Shown here in pieces: positions 12,401 to 21,756 of a stretch of 64,000 bases of DNA. Source of the stretch: Anomaloglossus baeobatrachus. Taxonomy: Eukaryota > Chordata > Amphibia > Anura > Aromobatidae. Made by a program: the position numbers and the translations under genes. The stretch covers positions 235,469,576 through 235,533,575 of the forward strand of contig NC_134357.1 of the NCBI RefSeq assembly GCF_048569485.1. The letters run 5' to 3'. The stretch's first letter is position 1. Each line of letters begins with the position of its first letter. The notes below the pieces were generated by a model. That model did not search any database. It saw only the letters and a program-made list of their open reading frames with translations, and was not told the origin of the DNA.

Positions 12401-15400
12401 CAAAGAAAAGTGTACCCTAGAGGTGTCCATATCCTTTTACTATGCGTCTAGCTTTGCCATTAAGAATGTGACAGCTGCTGATGGTGCAAGTTTAACTTCT
12501 GCAGAGTATGCCGGCTCGCGTTAGGTACCTTGCGTATACACGGCACAGGGCAGGAAGGGGTTAAAGGAGATTTGTGTTCAGAAAATGACTTACAGTTTAA
12601 CTCCTTAGTGTGTATATGTCCGTTATGAGCACTTGTTAATTAGTGATTTGTTATGTATATGTCATCTTTATTGCTTATGCCCTGGCTCTGTAGCCGTAGT
12701 AGTAGCAGGAGGCTGGTGAGAATACTGACTGCAACAGTTTAATCTCTGAGGTTCTGTGCGTAATGTCACAGCAGCATTAGGGCATTTAAAGGGAACCTGT
12801 CATCAGAAATTTAGCTATAAACCTAAAAGTTTCCCCCTCTGCAGCTCCTGGGCTGCATTCTAGGAAGCTTCCTATAGTTTTTGTGGCCCCTTTTTATTCC
12901 AAAATAATTACTTTATAAACTTGTACCTTTTCGTATGCAAATTTCTTAAATCTTCCATGGGGGCGGGCTGCCTGATGTACGTTGCTGTCCTCCTGCCGAT
13001 TTACGCCGCCCCCCGAACGCTGAATTTCAAACCTCAGGACGCCGCCCCTTCGCGCCCGTGGTCCCGCGCATGCGCTGTGCTACTGTAGCGGTGCCGTGCA
13101 CTGCGTGCACGTGTGACCGCTGGTGACGCTTTTGCGCGGGCACCGACTGCTCCGTCCGCTCCTCCCATCTATTTCCTGCTGCTGAGCAGGATGGGAAGGA
13201 GGTGACGTCCGGTCATCTGGCCAGCGAGCGTTTGCGCAGAACGCTGGAGGAACAGGGGAAAGTGCGGTCACGAGGTTATGGGCGGCACTTGCTGATGACA
13301 CTCACAGCGCCGCCCATAACCTCGTGCCCGCGCAAAGTGTCACTAGCGGTCACACGTGCACACGGGCGCCCAGGGGCGGCGTCCTGAGGTTTGAAATTCA
13401 GCGTTCGGGGGCGGCGTAAATCGGCAGGAGGACAGCAACGTACATCAGGCAGCCCGCCCCCATGGAAGATTTAACAAATTTGCATACGAAAAGGTACAAG
13501 TTTGTAAAGTATTTATTTTGGAATAAAAGGGGCCACAAAAACTATAGGAAGCTTCCTAGAATGCAGCCCAGGAGCTGCAGAGGGGGGAACTTTTAGCTTT
13601 ATAGCTAAATTTCTGATGACAGGTTCCCTTTAACAGAGGGAGAGTCAGCCCATTGCCCGAACCCCATTACAAATGTGCAATTAGCCAATGGATTGTTTCC
13701 ATGTCTGTAATATACACATGCCAGAGTCAGAATCTAATATCAGTATAATACTGAAAGGCTGGAATAATGCACTTGCCATGCTGGTGATTGTGGACCCACT
13801 GCGTTTAAGGTCCGGGCTCACCCTGGAGGGGCAGGACTAAGCGACTACCTTGCCTTCACTAGAGCGTCTGGTGGTGAAGTTAGACTTGTTATGGTACATG
13901 TAGTTAAAAAAAAAAAGTTGAATATTTTTATTTTCCTTATCACTATGCATACAAAAGGAATTCTTGTCATTTAACACTTTCTTTTGAGGCCTAGAATCCT
14001 ACTTTTTGTTCTTTACAGAAGATTTTTCTGTGGTCTCATTATCCTCAGAAACCGAAATAGAACACAAGGTAACATCTTTATATTTAGTTGATAAGAAAAT
14101 AGTTTCACCATTTTTGGCTTCACTTTTTCAGTCACTTGAAGTTTAATAATATCACAAATGTCTCTTTTATGTAAGCTGGGTACATTTTTTCTGTAGGAGT
14201 AGTATTACTTGTTTGTATTCAGAAGTTTACAAGTGGATTCTCCAGTAGATGCGATTTGCATCCTTTCCATCACATGACAATTAAATGCTCATCTCTTCTT
14301 GTCAATGTTATGTTGAGACAACATTAAGAGAAGTGAATGAGAATGTAGTTGGCATGTGAAATCGCTTGCAGTCACATGACCGTCCCTTCGCACTGGTAAT
14401 ACAGGGGATCATGACAGTTTGAACAATACACACTGTCACAATTTGGAAGTCTGCAGTCACACAGACAAACAGAAAGTTGTCTAGAGTATGGAAAACCCTG
14501 TTTATCATACTATATTACTGTTAGGCGACATGCGCACGCTGCGTTTTTTTCTGCACACAACTGCAACCAAAACTGCACCTTGTCACAGAGAGCCTGGAAA
14601 TGTAAAAAAAAAAATCCTTGTAATGATGGTGCGTTTTTGCCGTATTTTTGTTAATCATGTAGAATCTAGAATTAGAAAGAACATATAGAATAGAAAGAAA
14701 TAACAGAAAAGCTTGATAGAGGGATAGCCAGCTTGGACAGCTGTTTGGTTTTTTTTTGGGGGGGGGGGTAAAAAAAATGACGTGGCATGTCCCCCCCCCC
14801 CCCCCATTTTTCATATCCAGCACAGGAAGAGCAGCAGCTGCAGGATACAACCCTCAGCTGTCTACTGTACCTTGGCTGGTTATGAAAAATAGAAGGGATC
14901 CCATGCTTTTTTAAAAATGATTTGGTTTATTTTTTTTAAAATGACATGGCGTCCCCCCCATTTTTCTAAATCCAGCCAAGGTACAGCAGACAACAGGGGG
15001 CTGATATTATTACGGTGGGAAGGGCCATCGTTATTTGGCCCTTTCCAGCATAACAATAGCAGCCCACACCTGCCCCAGAAGTGACGCATTAAAAGATGCA
15101 CCAATTCTGGCACTGGGCCTGGCTCTTCCCGTTGTTCTGGTGTGGTGGCAATCGGTGTAATAAGGAGTTAGTAACAGCCCACAGCTGTTACTTAGCCCTA
15201 CCATAGTGTCTTTGAAGCTTCCCCCATCACTAATCTGTAAGTGAAAGTAAATAAAACACAAACACCCAAAAAATCCTTTATTTGAAATAAAAGACAAAAA
15301 AGCCACACTCTTTCACCACTTCATTTATTTATTTTGTTTATTTACTTTCACTTATAAATTAGTGATGAGGGGGTGCCTCATAGACTCCCGCCATGACTAA

Positions 15401-18400
15401 TCTAGGACTTAGTGACTGCTTTGGGTTGCTCATTACCCCAATTGCCACCACACCAGGGCATTTGGGAAGAGCTGGCTAAAGTGCCGGGACTGTCACATCT
15501 AATGGATGTGGCAATTCCAGCCAGCTGCTGGCTGATATTTTTAGGCTGGGGAGAGCCCCAGTCTGAGAATACAAGCCCCCAGCTGTGGGGCTTTATCTTG
15601 GCCAGGTATCAAAATTGGTGGGGACAGCACGCTGTTTTTTTTAAAAATTATTTATTTAATTCACTGTATGCTATTGACCCACCCACCGGCATCTGTGATT
15701 GGTTGCAGTCAGACAGCTGTCATTCAGCGTGGGGGCGCGTCTGACTGCAACCAATCACAGCCGCCGGTGAGTATGGGATGCAGTGATTATGTATGAGCCT
15801 AATAAGTGTCCGGCTTGGGAAGAACAAAGAGCTGCCGCAGGAGCAGTGTGACAGCCGCCAGGTGATCAGTGAATATGAAGCTCTGAGAGAGAGACACCGA
15901 CACCCCAAAATCACTCCAGCATTGATTTTGTCATTCGTGAGCTGCGTTTTTGTTGACAAAACTGCAGGTAAAACACATGCAAAACGTAAACAATTTGTAA
16001 CCATGCGTTTTGCCATCCGTTTTTCAACCCCTCATTGATTTCAATGAGTGAGAAAAGTTGATGAACATGCTGTTTCTTTTTTGTCACAACATTTTGTCAA
16101 AAAAACTGCTGACAAACAGCACACAGCAAATCTGACTTCTGATAGACTTTGCTGGAAAGTCAAAAGTGAGAAAGTTCTGACAACAAAACTGCACCAAAAA
16201 AAGCAACACAAACACAGCGTGTGCACATAGCCATATGCTTATAATGCTAAGTGTTAATGCGTACACCCCAACAGACTTGATAGAAAACTGTTCAGGAATG
16301 GTTTCAGAATCAACATTTTCTATAAAATACCATACTGCAACATTGATTGCCAACAAGATTTCTTGTTTTTCCCAGTTTTCCTAACAGATTCTTTTAAGAC
16401 CATGTTGCAAAAATGAGAACACCCCAATGAACACCTTGGGAACAAAACTTAAGTTTAGACTAGGTGAGGAGTATAAAGAAACCATGGTACCTACAGTGAG
16501 CCATGGTGGTGGCAGTGTCGTTATGTGGGGTTTCATAAGTGCAGCTGGTGTCGAGGAGCTACATTTCATTGATGCCATCATGAATTCATAGATGTCCTGC
16601 TCTATATTGAAAGAGAAGATGCTGCCATCACTCTGTGCCCCTTCTGAATGTGCAGTTTTCCAATATGGTGATCCAACACATATCTAAGGCCAGCGCTGTA
16701 TTTCTAAAAAAAAAAAGGACAGCATGAAAGGGATTCAGTGGCTAAAAATGTCTCCTGATGTGAACCCAACCGGCCACCTGTAGGGAATTCTGAAGAGACG
16801 AGTTGTCATCACGCCATCCAGCATCCAGGCTCTAGAGCAGTGTTTCTCAACTCCAGTCCTCAAGACCCACCAACAGGTCATGTTTTAAGGTTTTCCTCAA
16901 TATTAAACAGGGAATAATTCCATCACCTGTGCAACATTAAGGAAATCCTGAAAATCTGATTGAGGAAAACCTGAAAACATGACCTGTTGGTGGGTCTTGA
17001 GGACTGGAGTTGAGAAACACTGCTCTAGAGGTTATTTTTGAAGAATAGAAACAGAGAGATTATGCAATGTGGCCACCTTGTTCATTCCATGTCTAGAAGG
17101 CTTGGTACTGGAGGTCATACAAAATACTAGCTGTAGTCGTTTTTGATGTGGGGTGTATTCAGTTCTGCATCAACTAGTAAAAATGAGCATTCTGAAAGTA
17201 ATTTAGCTTTACTTTTATGTTATGGGTAAAAAATGTTCTATGAAACTCAGTCTTGTCAAAAGTTTGCACATTCAGTGAGATATTGATCACAATGTTACTT
17301 TTCAAATGGGGTGTGCTTATTTATGCTGAACACTGTCTATTGTTCATATTGTTCTGCTTATAACTTTTCTTTTATAGTGTTGCTTTTGATTAATAGGATT
17401 GTACCGTTGTGAACAAGTGTGGTAAATATGTGACACCTAGCAGCTGCTCCCGTTTGACCCAAGGGTGCAGCAGGATCCAGCAGTCCATTATGGTGTTTGA
17501 TAACGGGAACACAGAAAAAGAGATCCTGGCACTCACCCACAAGATCATTGAGCTGCTGAGTAGTGAGGTGAGCGCTGCCGGGAATACTGGTGATACACAG
17601 TAACACTACTGAAAGTATCGGAATCATGACTGTGTTATTGTGTGTCAGGTTGCGGTAAGGTGTGAGGACGTCACCGTCTATTTCTCCATGGAGGAGTGGG
17701 AGTATTTAGAAGGACACATAGATCTGTACAAGGACTTCATGATGGAGTATCACCAGCTTCACATATCACCAGGTAAGAGGAGAACAATCCTTTAACATTG
17801 CATATACAGTACATGTTTGTGATGGACTTTGATGAGCCAGTTGGGAACCGGTTTCTTAATTATGAGCAGTTACTCAAATTCAATAAAAATAATTTTGCGG
17901 CTTCTAGCTTAGCCCTTACTCATACGTTCAGCATTGTCTTCTTAATTCTTTAGATGCAGTCAGTACATATGCAATGTGTTTACTACCTGTGTATGGCTAT
18001 CATCCCAGCACTGTATATCCATCACCTCCAGTGCAGCAGAATGTTGGTGTTATTATTATTCCATTGGTCTCCTCTCCACTGCACAGCTGACGACCATTAG
18101 GCCATTTGGGGACAAGCCATCAAAACCACCTTACCTGGGATAGGAAGCTTTTGAAAGGAGTGCTAGTTGAGTGACTTTCTTCAGGTGATAGGAAAGTGCA
18201 AGCATAGTGTTGAGATAGGAGAATCTATTCTTTCCACTTTAGTGCATAATGTTGAGCTGGGAGAAAGCACTCTGGATTTTTTTTTTTGAAATCATATTAG
18301 CCTATTATTTAGGCTGGCAATTATCTCGGACATCCCAGGTGGGCTAGCGGCCACCCAGTGTCGACCAATCGTTTCCTCGTCTGCTACACAATTTTCGATA

Positions 18401-20344
18401 CTGCGAGTTGTGTAGCAGCAGGATGTACCTCTTTTCCTACTACTCCCAAGATGCCCAATTTCGGGCTCAAGCATATATCAACATTGAGTACTCTGTCTAT
18501 CGAGTTGCCTACCTTTTCCCAGAGATCAGTTATTGAATTGATGATGCCCTACAACTTTGTAATTCACTTTTTTTCTCTATCTCATTCCGTTTTCGAGATA
18601 TAAATGCTAACTCTGTTGTTTTCCACCAGGTGGCCCTATAGGTGGTTTCATTGCGTAGCACATAGCTACTTCACTACACCTAGACACCACTTCTATGCCT
18701 ATAGCTGCCGCCGTTCTCAGTTAATGGCGGTGGACACACTGTATAGTCAGCCGGGTTAGTGGAGAAATTTATGCCCAAGTATTTAAATTCCTGAACCACT
18801 GGAATATTAAAGAAAGCAGAGGAGGCCCGAGCAACATCATGACTCAGAGGCATCATTGCAGATTTTCCCCAATATATCCTTAGACCTGAATAGACCCCAA
18901 ACTCCTCAATTATATTTTGGGCACATAGTAGTGAATTCTCAGCCTTAACAAGAAGTAACAATACGTTATTTGCATAAAGCGCTATTCTTTCTTCTTCTCT
19001 TCCGTATTGAAACTCCTCTAGACCTGGATGGGCTCTCGCTATACAGGCCAGTGGATCAATAACTATCGCAAATATTAGAGGAGACAGCAGGCAGCGCTGT
19101 CTGGCTCCCCTAAACAACTCCAATCTATCAGACAGAACATCATTTGCTCTCACTCTTGCCATGGCAGCTCTGTACAACAACTGAACCCAAGCTATGAATT
19201 TTGGCCCAAATCCCTTCTTTTGCAATACTGCCCATATATATCCCCACTCCACTGAATCAAAACAGTACTCTGGAGTTTAGATGATCCTTGACAAGCTATA
19301 GAGGCCTCTGTGTCCACCAACATGCTACATACACTTGATTAGTATTCATTGTTGACCTTTTTTTTAATTTTGTTTTTAAATTAAGGTATTTATGAAGCCG
19401 AAAGTAAAGAAAAATTGTCCTTACCAAGAAGCACAAACCTCATAACCACAGATGTTAACGAATCCACACAATATCCATCTGAACCAATACATTTTTTGGA
19501 TGGTGGTGAAAATCTATCAAACAATGACGTTTATATACAATATCCTACTATTCACATTAAGGAGGAATCTGCTTCAGGTGAAGATGGAGATGACACCGAC
19601 ACTTATGCAGACAATATTCAGCTTTATCCGTCACTTGATATTAAGGAAGAATCGGTCTCTTATGAAGAAGAAAATATCACGGATACTGAGACCTTTATAG
19701 AGCAAACTCATTACTCCTCCACTGACCAAGCACCCGACATTATAGATATCACATCTGAATACCAAAATTATTACACTAGCAATGTTAATCTTCATAAAAG
19801 TGACGCTGTTCAAGAAGAGCTACCTTCTATTATTTGTTCTGAATGTGGAGAATGTTTTTCCTCCGACTCAATGCTTATTCTTCATCAAAGAGTTCACGGT
19901 GGGAGAAAGATTCATTCTTGTCCGGAATGTGGGATGTGTTTTAGCAACAGCACATACCTTAGCAGTCACCTAAAAAGCCACACCATAGAGAAGCCGTTTG
20001 CTTGTTCTGAGTGTGGGAAACGCTTTGCTAACCATGAAGATTGTTTGAAGCATGAAAACGCTCACACAGTCAGGAGACCTTATATCTGCAACGTCTGTGG
20101 AAAGTATTTCTCAAACAACTCTAACCGTGTTAGACACCAGAAAATACATACAGATGAAAAGCCATTTTCCTGCAATGAGTGTGGAAAGAGTTTTAGACGA
20201 AAGACGCATCTCACCATACATAGTAGGGTTCACACGGGAGAGAAGCCATTTAATTGCCCGGAATGTGGGAAGTGTTTTAGCTGTAGCGCTCATCTTACTG
20301 CACATCGCCGCATTCATAGAAGAGAAGCTGTATTCTTAGTATGA
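383..20344 (+). CDS. KRAB-like (finger-associated box) C2H2 zinc-finger protein, four coding exons
   Basis: Host gene joined from 383-484, 17397-17567, 17649-17772 and 19386-20344, with consensus AG/GT borders and matching phases (0, 0, 1). The product is about 451 residues. Residues 1-34 are the leader exon ending LLTGE. Residues 35-91 carry the TPSS...[15 protein letters not shown] module. Residues 92-132 are the KRAB-A-like box with core [17 protein letters not shown]. Residues 134-282 form an acidic region with two IKEES motifs (190-194, 218-222), which fit the SUMO consensus. Six fingers of the form CX2CX12HX3H lie at 283-303, 311-331, 339-359, 367-387, 395-415 and 423-443, and TGEKPF-type linkers are present between the later ones. 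This order is known from Xenopus finger proteins. A nuclear DNA-binding transcriptional repressor is the likely role; targets are unknown. No inactivating change is seen. The C-terminus HRREAVFLV is unusual (see findings). Orthology was not assigned. Confidence 0.82.
581..3135. repeat. 63-bp minisatellite, about 40 units, in intron 1 of the zinc-finger gene
   Basis: The unit begins GTGCTATGGTGAAGAGACCC and contains CCTCCTCAGAGTAATGACTG. Unit starts at 586, 649 and 712 give an exact 63-bp period, kept for at least 30 units; units after about 2600 are more diverged and variable in length. Variant units (CTATGATGAAG; TTTCGTAACAG; GTGTTATGG) recur in blocks, which shows higher-order duplication. 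The array begins about 100 bp after the exon 1 donor and ends at the old LTR element at 3151. Confidence 0.95.
3151..3776 (+). repeat. 5' LTR of element D
   Basis: Starts TGTCACAGGTGACAG and shares GTCCGGCT.TAGAAGGTCGC with the 3' copy at 11538, followed by parallel matches such as GACACCTACG-like and CCCTAGACAC blocks. The end at TGACA is inferred from the retroviral TG...CA rule. Confidence 0.75.
4372..4931. mobile_element. PIF/Harbinger-type miniature transposon 1 inside element D
   Basis: The ends AGCC(A/C)GCTTTACAC are inverted repeats, and the element is flanked on both sides by TTA (4369-4371 and 4932-4934), the TWA duplication typical of PIF/Harbinger. It holds no transposase. It interrupts the gag region of D, so it is younger than D. 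A related end pair occurs at 22466-25188. Confidence 0.8.
5431..6028. mobile_element. PIF/Harbinger-type miniature transposon 2 inside element D
   Basis: Terminal inverted repeat GGCTAAGTTCACACATCCTG, with its complement ending at 6028. TTA flanks both ends (5428-5430 and 6029-6031). Interior repeats of the ATCCGTC type are shared with the adjoining element 3. Non-coding. Confidence 0.85.
6032..7200. mobile_element. PIF/Harbinger-type miniature transposon 3, abutting element 2
   Basis: Ends GTGTAAGTTCACATTTCCG and CGGAAATGTGAACTTAGCC form the inverted repeat. TTA flanks both ends (6029-6031 shared with element 2, and 7201-7203). It carries a CA-rich/GC-box tandem repeat in its centre (6480-7065). 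Non-coding; the long frames read through it are repeat artefacts. Confidence 0.82.
6480..7065. repeat. CA/GC-box minisatellite inside miniature transposon 3
   Basis: Four to five imperfect units of roughly 115-180 bp. Each combines CCCCGCCCCC and CCCTCCCGCACT(C/T)(C/T)GCA with a (CA)n or (CATA)n run and CTGTCCCCAGCCATGCAGAC. Unit marks fall near 6483, 6601, 6713 and 6890. GC boxes (GGGGCGGGG on the minus strand) recur in every unit. Confidence 0.85.
7892..8335. mobile_element. PIF/Harbinger-type miniature transposon 4 inside element D
   Basis: Inverted ends GGGTACCGTCTCAC and GTGAGAAGTACCCC, flanked by TTA on both sides (7889-7891 and 8336-8338). It splits the reverse transcriptase part of D. 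A longer relative with the same ends and interior (ACCAGCGAT.CC, GGTAAATATCGGGTAAC) lies at 21757-22462. Confidence 0.85.
9284..10041. mobile_element. PIF/Harbinger-type miniature transposon 5 inside element D
   Basis: Ends AGGTGGTGTCACAC and GTGTGACCCCAGCT, flanked by TAA (9281-9283) on the left and TTA (10042-10044) on the right. The subterminal repeats CGACGTCACTGCTACGTCAC are mirrored near the right end. It splits the RNase H part of D. It has the same style of ends as 38692-38929, 38984-39538 and 56874-57699. Confidence 0.8.
11538..12125 (+). repeat. 3' LTR of element D
   Basis: Starts TGTCATGGATGTGTCACG just after GGGGGGTAC, a plausible polypurine tract. It aligns with the 5' LTR over its length, with many differences. 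The end is approximate (TGAC at 12121-12124). Confidence 0.7.
12126..12785. other. Intron sequence, no feature recognised
   Basis: Follows the 3' LTR of element D within intron 1 of the zinc-finger gene. AT-rich, with no long frame and no repeat ends recognised. Confidence 0.5.
12786..13633. mobile_element. TTAA-flanked palindromic foldback element
   Basis: TTAA at 12786-12789 and 13630-13633 flank mirrored ends AGGGAACCTGTCATCAGAAA. The two halves are near-perfect reverse complements almost to the centre (about 13210), so the arms are about 400 bp. The TTAA target is known for piggyBac and Kolobok superfamilies; which one applies is not decided here. No transposase is present. GC-rich inner arms contain many CpG. 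Confidence 0.88.
13634..14523. other. Intron sequence, no feature recognised
   Basis: AT-rich intron 1 sequence of the zinc-finger gene; a poly(A)/T-rich stretch near 13905-13935 is the only notable tract. Confidence 0.5.
14524..16232. mobile_element. Terminal-inverted-repeat element with inner palindrome
   Basis: Imperfect inverted ends GGCGACATGCGCACGCTGCG and CAGCGTGTGCACATAGCC, with TTA before the left end and ATA after the right. Subterminal matches (AACTGCACC near both ends) support one element. The interior is a module family also seen at 22.9-24.7, 29.0-29.7, 34.3-35.0, 36.8-37.4 and 40.4-41.1 kb. Non-coding. Confidence 0.6.
14930..15650. repeat. Inverted repeat, arms of about 350 bp
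   Basis: The left arm (about 14930-15290) and right arm (about 15325-15650) mirror each other: CACTAATCTGTAAGTGAAAG on the left against CTTTCACTTATAAATTAGTG on the right, with ATCCTTTATTTGAAATAAAA at the turn. Arms are imperfect. It is the core of the enclosing element. Confidence 0.65.
16236..17330 (+). mobile_element. Tc1/mariner-like DNA transposon relic
   Basis: Conceptual translation around 16490-16580 gives GGGSV.MWGF.SAAG, the conserved Tc1 transposase block before the second catalytic Asp. Near 16735-16800 there is a degraded SPDVNP.....LW-like block. Several stops and frameshifts make it a dead copy. A hAT miniature element (16838-17022) splits it. The borders are approximate. Confidence 0.65.
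16838..17022. mobile_element. hAT-type miniature element with 8-bp target duplication
   Basis: Ends CAGTGTTTCTCAACTCCAGT and its complement are near-perfect over about 55 bp. The 8-bp duplication CTCTAGAG occurs at 16830-16837 and 17023-17030. CAGTG ends and 8-bp duplications are hAT hallmarks. Non-coding, 185 bp. Confidence 0.92.
17397..17567 (+). CDS. Zinc-finger gene exon 2 (linker module)
   Basis: Bounded by AATAG|GATTGT and AGTGAG|GTGAGC. It encodes 57 codons from [16 protein letters not shown] to [13 protein letters not shown]. Related frog proteins carry the same DYTVVKKTS...VTPSS...ILELTNKIIELLTGE module immediately before the KRAB-like box. The preceding intron is 16.9 kb and almost wholly repeats; the following intron is only 81 bp (17568-17648). 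Confidence 0.75.
17649..17772 (+). CDS. Zinc-finger gene exon 3 (KRAB-A-like box)
   Basis: Bounded by TGTCAG|GTTGCG and CACCAG|GTAAGA. It encodes 41 codons plus one base: [20 protein letters not shown] followed by [21 protein letters not shown]. The DV..YFS.EEWE core is the KRAB-A consensus as seen in amphibian finger proteins, where it is also called a finger-associated box. It is the expected corepressor-recruiting module, though frog KRAB-like boxes have not all been shown to repress. Confidence 0.8.
17773..18484. other. Intron 3 sequence, no feature recognised
   Basis: Start of intron 3 of the zinc-finger gene. A 200-bp stretch from 18290 resembles repeat DNA but no family was recognised. 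Confidence 0.4.
18485..18730. repeat. 3' end of an IS630/mariner-like transposon (copy 1)
   Basis: The segment from TTGAATTGATGATGCCCTAC to GCCGCCGTTCTCA..GGCGGTGGAC matches 42109-42306 closely. At the second copy this sequence lies downstream of a mariner-like transposase remnant, so it is taken as that transposon's 3' non-coding end. No transposase is present in this copy. Confidence 0.6.
18680..19252 (-). pseudogene. L1-type LINE reverse transcriptase fragment, antisense in intron 3
   Basis: The minus-strand frame begins [20 protein letters not shown] and includes [20 protein letters not shown], a [16 protein letters not shown] block and [10 protein letters not shown]. This is the ORF2 region around the YADD motif, but the catalytic YADD is YANN here. 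It aligns in order with the intact LINE ORF2 at 60187-63963 but is clearly a different, diverged copy. Only about 190 codons remain; it is 5'- and 3'-truncated and inactive. Confidence 0.85.
19386..20344 (+). CDS. Zinc-finger gene terminal exon (acidic IKEES region and six C2H2 fingers)
   Basis: The acceptor TTAAATTAAG ends at 19385 after a T-rich tract, and phase 1 completes the glycine codon begun at 17772. The exon starts [15 protein letters not shown], has two acidic repeats around IKEES, then six C2H2 fingers in one uninterrupted frame, and stops at 20342-20344 (TGA). Finger 1 begins CSECGECF and finger 6 ends HLTAHRRIH. All zinc ligands are intact. Confidence 0.88.
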
Positions 20345-21287
20345 AACTGATACTTTATTAATTTTACAGTTGTCAACAAAACTTGAGAAATTTGGAAGAT
20401 AGGCATGTCCATCATGGGTACTTAAATCCAAGGGTTGTACAATATCCCAAGCCGGTCGTCGTCGTGACAAGTATTTTAGCTGTAAACAGCGGACAGCCTA
20501 AACATAAAATAATTGCAAATCTGTTCCATGAGATTATGGTTTTGAACATTTGGCTACAAGACCCTGACTTAGTGGTAACTTTACTCTTTTCTTGCAGATG
20601 GAGCAAGTTTAGCTTTTGCAAGATATTACTAAATACTGGGCAGCTCACAGGTACAAACACTGAGCAGCGGGAGCACAACACGTAGCCTCCATCCTATGAT
20701 GTGGATGGTTTAAAATCTGGAGTTAAATAGAACACAAGCCGAATCATTAAATTAATGTTACCAAAATTCTGGTGTAAATTGCTTTGAAAAGTCGCAACAT
20801 TTTTGTGACTTCTGGTGTTTTCATGTCTTTCTCCCAGATTTGCAAAAAATGGGCATAGTTGGGGCATGACGCCACAGCTCTTCTAATTCTTGACAAGCCA
20901 TGGACTGGAGTAAGATTTCTGCTGTGGCGTAAGTCATGGGAAAAAACAAGTACACCCTCTTTCACTTCTATCATTTTATGTATCAGGAGATTCTAAAACT
21001 AATCTAAATTTTAAAAAGTTTTAAAACGAGGTAATTATGACATCAGATGAACTGTCACTTTATGTATTTAACAAAACTAGTCCAAAATGGAGAAACAGTG
21101 TGTGGAAAGCGAAGTATACCATCAATACTTCTATAGGAATTAAGAGGGTAATTAGCAGCCAGGTCTGGAGCATTCAGGCATGTAATAGCACAATTCCAAG
21201 GAGAAAGACATCAGCAGTGATTTTAGAGAAGCCATTATTGCTGCCCTTCAGACCATCATTCTACAGTGAAAAAGAATGTCCTCAAGC
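20345..21287. other. 3' flank of the zinc-finger gene, no other feature recognised
   Basis: Holds the presumed 3' UTR and AT-rich flanking DNA. Short frames here have no recognisable similarity. Confidence 0.5.
20746..20751 (+). terminator. Candidate poly(A) signal of the zinc-finger gene
   Basis: ATTAAA, the commonest variant poly(A) hexamer, lies about 400 bp after the stop codon. No AATAAA was seen between the stop and this site. Transcript ends would be needed to confirm it. Confidence 0.3.
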
Positions 21288-21707
21288 AGAGATGAGCGAA
21301 CCCGAGGTTCAGTGTTAGAGCCAAACAGATTATACAAAAAAAATAAAAAATACAACGGAGTTCGGTTTCGGAGTTTGGCTGCTCTACGTATGCAAACCAC
21401 TTGCATAAGCACCGCTGTGCTCGGGTACGCTCGGTCCTCAGCCAAATGTGAGCCGCTTGCAGTGTTTGACTCGTACTGGGGGTAACAACAGCATGATGTG
21501 GTGTGCACCAAACAAAAAAAATGGAAGAACGCTGCCCACCCTCTCCCGGAAGTGATCTGTTTATGGCTGGCCGCATATGGGCAAAGACCTGAACTGCCCA
21601 ATTACTGACTTCCATTGAGGTTCAGGTCAAGTTCAGGTCCCAAACCGAACTGTATCTAAAGTCCGGTTGAACCTGCCAAACGAACTTCCATGGGTCCGCT
21701 TATCTCT
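21288..21707. mobile_element. Miniature inverted-repeat element (AGAGATGAGCG ends)
   Basis: Inverted ends AGAGATGAGCGAACCC and GGGTCCGCTTATCTCT, 420 bp. The interior is rich in GGTTC and CGAACC repeats (GAACCTCAATGG, CCGAACTG). Ends of the GGGATGAGCGAA style recur at 33659-37692. No target duplication is clear. Confidence 0.6.
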
Positions 21708-21756
21708 AATCACAAGTGCAAAATATTCAAGTTAGTTAATCTTCCCAGGAGTATAA

